From positions 1 through 42,313 of the forward strand of contig CAJTOW010000020.1 of NCBI GenBank assembly GCA_910577655.1: a stretch of 42,313 bases of DNA, given 5' to 3'. A program made the translations under genes and the position numbers. How positions within the stretch are numbered: position 1 is the stretch's first letter; every line of letters begins with the position of its first letter. Shown one piece after another: positions 40,955 to 42,313 of this stretch. Under the pieces are notes generated by a model. The model ran no database searches, was not told where the DNA came from, and saw only the letters and a list, made by a program, of their open reading frames with translations. Source of the DNA: an uncultured Lachnospiraceae bacterium. GTDB taxonomy: Bacteria > Bacillota > Clostridia > Lachnospirales > Lachnospiraceae.

Positions 40955-41120
40955 ACCTATCTTCCTCCTAATGTTTTTCCAGCAGGCCTGTTATCCTGAC
41001 CCGGACAAGCCGGAACCAGAAGTTTTCCCCGCCCCGTGAACTGTAACTATCATTTTACTATGGCTTGTAAAAATTGGCAATAGCTTATGCTATCGCCTCA
41101 CCGCCCAGTAAGCAGAACAC

Positions 41121-41160
41121 AAAAAAAGACCATACATTCTATCCCTGCATGGTCCTTTTC
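41121..41160 (-). terminator. Terminator of the DUF6465-type gene
   Basis: Minus-strand GGACCATGCA and TGTATGGTC pair across a 9-nt loop and are followed by TTTTTTT. It begins about 10 bp after the stop codon. Confidence 0.9.
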
Positions 41161-41170
41161 CACTGTGTGA

Positions 41171-41569
41171 TTACAGCTCTACCTTGTAATCGCTGGAACC
41201 CTCGCCATTAACTACATAGTAGGCAGCGTTCTCTTCCGGCTTCACGTAAATTTCAATTGTCTTGATCTCCGTCTCTCCATGTGCTGTCTTAAAATTCTCG
41301 ATAGCGGCTGCAAGGACCTCCTTGGCAACCACTTTCCTGCCGGCATACTCGACAACAACCTTTGCTTCCGGGGCTGCCGCCTTTTTCGCTGTTGTCTTTT
41401 TCGGAGCAGCTTCTGTCCTTGTAGCTGCCTCCTTCTCCACTGCTGTCTCTTTCTTTGAAGCTGTTGTCTTTTTCACTGTCGTTTTCTTCGGAGCTGTCCC
41501 CTTAACCTCAGCAGCTTCTGCTACTGCCTTAACCTCAGCTTCCTTTGCGGCATCTTTCTTTGCTGCCAT
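41171..41569 (-). CDS. DUF6465-type protein with Lys/Ala-rich N-terminus
   Basis: This is a 132-residue protein. The first 70 residues are a Lys/Ala/Thr/Glu repeat region resembling histone H1-like tails (KKTTVKKTTASKK). The C-terminal 60 residues form a small conserved domain (VVVEYAGRKVVAKEVLAAAI, ending NGEGSSDYKVEL). I start at ATG 41569, which has GAGGAG 6 nt upstream; an upstream extension of 108 codons is unlikely because it is not of this composition. The basic tail suggests nucleic acid or envelope-polymer binding; no function is known to me. Confidence 0.85.
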   Translation of the reverse strand: MAAKKDAAKEAEVKAVAEAAEVKGTAPKKTTVKKTTASKKETAVEKEAATRTEAAPKKTTAKKAAAPEAKVVVEYAGRKVVAKEVLAAAIENFKTAHGETEIKTIEIYVKPEENAAYYVVNGEGSSDYKVEL

Positions 41570-41856
41570 ATTGTCTCCTCCTCGTTGGAACTCGGGATCC
41601 AATCCTCCCTTTACTCTACGCGCACTTTGGGAAATCCTGTAAAATCTGATATGTAAATCCCGCAAGGTGCATTTCCTGTACACAGTTGCGTACATGGATG
41701 GCATTATAAATCCGATTTCTCCATTTGTCAATGAAATCCTTGTTTGGGTTAGGAAAATAAACGAATACGGAACACTACACGGGACGGGGAAAACTTTTTC
41801 CAGAGCTGGTATCTGCGGCCTCAAAAAACAACATGGCCGTGAAAAGTAGCTCTCGA

Positions 41857-41955
41857 CAGCAACCACACGCCTCCCACGAAGTGTAATACGCAAACTGGCT
41901 TGATGTTGGAATCCAGATCATAATTTCTACTCACACGCCCCTCGCGAGGCGTGAC
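41857..41955 (-). CRISPR. Possible two-unit degenerate type I-C-like CRISPR remnant
   Basis: Two related 23-bp cores, each starting CACACGCC (41864-41886 and 41932-41954), lie 68 bp apart. They agree at 17 of 23 positions and all six differences are transitions. Read on the minus strand, the better copy begins GTCACGCCTCGCGAGG, continues GGCGTGTG and ends GAAAT. That is the length, stem and end style of type I-C repeats (usual end GGATTGAAAT). The 34-35 bp between is spacer-sized. No cas genes or further repeats are visible. It could instead be an unrelated pair of hairpins. The stretch 41570-41856 holds nothing I recognise. Confidence 0.35.
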
Positions 41956-42046
41956 CGCAACATTTTGCGTTTTTATTTTCATCACCTCTAAATATAGGAG
42001 CGGACACAAGAATATTACCTGAATCCGTGAAACTCAGTTGTTTTTT

Positions 42047-42111
42047 ACAGGAATTGCTTAGAATAGATGTAATTCATTGTTTTGCATCGAATTCAAGTAC
42101 ACAATTCCTGT
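42047..42111. repeat. Inverted repeat near the transposase 3' end
   Basis: ACAGGAATTG (42047-42056) and CAATTCCTGT (42102-42111) are perfect complements separated by 45 nt. They lie 83 bp beyond the transposase stop and might mark the terminal region of the insertion sequence or a terminator. Confidence 0.4.
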
Positions 42112-42193
42112 TTGTTGCGTAATATATATCTATTTTCAGCCTATAAAACGCAAAAATGACGCACCTTAACAAGCCTTTTTCTGTTTTACGTTT

Positions 42194-42313
42194 TTAGGCC
42201 AAAGCAAAACGGTTATAAACATCCATAAATACATGGCGCCACACATTACTGCAGCCAATTGCCAGGACAATCCGTCGTCCATGGGTTGTTATATGTCCGG
42301 CAATTTGAATCAG
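42194..42313 (-). mobile_element. Transposase C-terminal fragment (IS1380-like), cut by window edge
   Basis: The minus strand reads 39 codons to a TAA at 42194-42196, with LIQIAGHITTHGRRIVLAI followed by WRHVFMDVYNRFALA. The sequence resembles the C-terminal end of IS1380-type DDE transposases, which close with an IAGxIxxHGRR-like segment. The family call is from memory of the pattern and is moderate. The gene continues beyond the window, so it is not known whether it is intact. Confidence 0.5.

Noticed and set aside
41570..41893. Upstream extension of the DUF6465-type gene
   Set aside because: ATG 41569 has an excellent ribosome site; the added residues are unlike the Lys/Ala-rich protein and overlap the CRISPR-like repeat.
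41821..42009. 62-codon minus-strand open frame
   Set aside because: It runs across the two CRISPR-like cores and has no family features.

Overview
The window looks like chromosomal DNA of a moderately high-GC anaerobic Firmicute of the class Clostridia, most likely a Lachnospiraceae member of the Enterocloster/Hungatella type. This placement is inferred from gene content: a clp stress operon with arginine kinase, a Na+-pumping decarboxylase, a clostridial wall hydrolase, and the small proteins next to radA and at 41.2 kb. No database search was possible. Nearly all genes lie on the minus strand, so operons read from high to low coordinates.

Layout. (1) 257-7246: an operon mmgE/prpD - larA - tctC - tctB - tctA - prpF. 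It pairs a tripartite tricarboxylate transporter with a hydroxyacid racemase-like enzyme, a PrpD-type dehydratase and a PrpF-type isomerase, suggesting import and catabolism of an unidentified hydroxy-di/tricarboxylate. (2) 7392-9584: a gene graveyard with a LysR regulator lacking its DNA-binding domain, a secreted acidic protein broken by several frameshifts and a stop, and a LysR C-terminal remnant on the plus strand. (3) 9710-14484: a DUF4143-type AAA ATPase, a RecB-like/Rad3-type helicase, an HPr-like protein without the catalytic histidine, and tRNA-Trp. (4) 14559-21397: radA with a small conserved protein, then a clp operon gntR-mcsA-mcsB-clpC in which a YtrA-type GntR regulator stands where CtsR is normally found. 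(5) 21773-25646: a membrane-anchored cohesin/cadherin-like protein and an SH3-glucosaminidase wall hydrolase. (6) 26049-30196: a GlpA-like dehydrogenase, an FAD/NAD oxidoreductase, a DUF1667 protein and a FadR-type regulator, with two identical 15-bp sites flanking a clear promoter. (7) 30477-35857: a Na+-translocating decarboxylase operon with two different carboxyltransferases sharing one biotin carrier and one membrane pump. (8) 36130-41569: DacF-type carboxypeptidase, RsmF-type rRNA methyltransferase, HerA-like ATPase and a Lys/Ala-rich DUF6465-type protein. (9) 41.8-42.3 kb: a possible two-unit CRISPR remnant and the C-terminus of a transposase that runs off the window.

Intergenic DNA is unusually structured. 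Two dispersed inverted-repeat families recur at gene ends: one built on GTAACAGTTCA/TGAACTGTTAC hairpins, the other on GTCTGAAAAT/ATTTTCAGAC arms. There are also two ~40-bp tandem arrays, one of which overlaps the end of the oadA-like gene. No complete undescribed defence or mobile system was found. The best candidates for novelty are the mmgE-larA-tct-prpF pathway, the dual-carboxyltransferase sodium pump, the CtsR-less clp operon with a variant McsB, and the repeat families.
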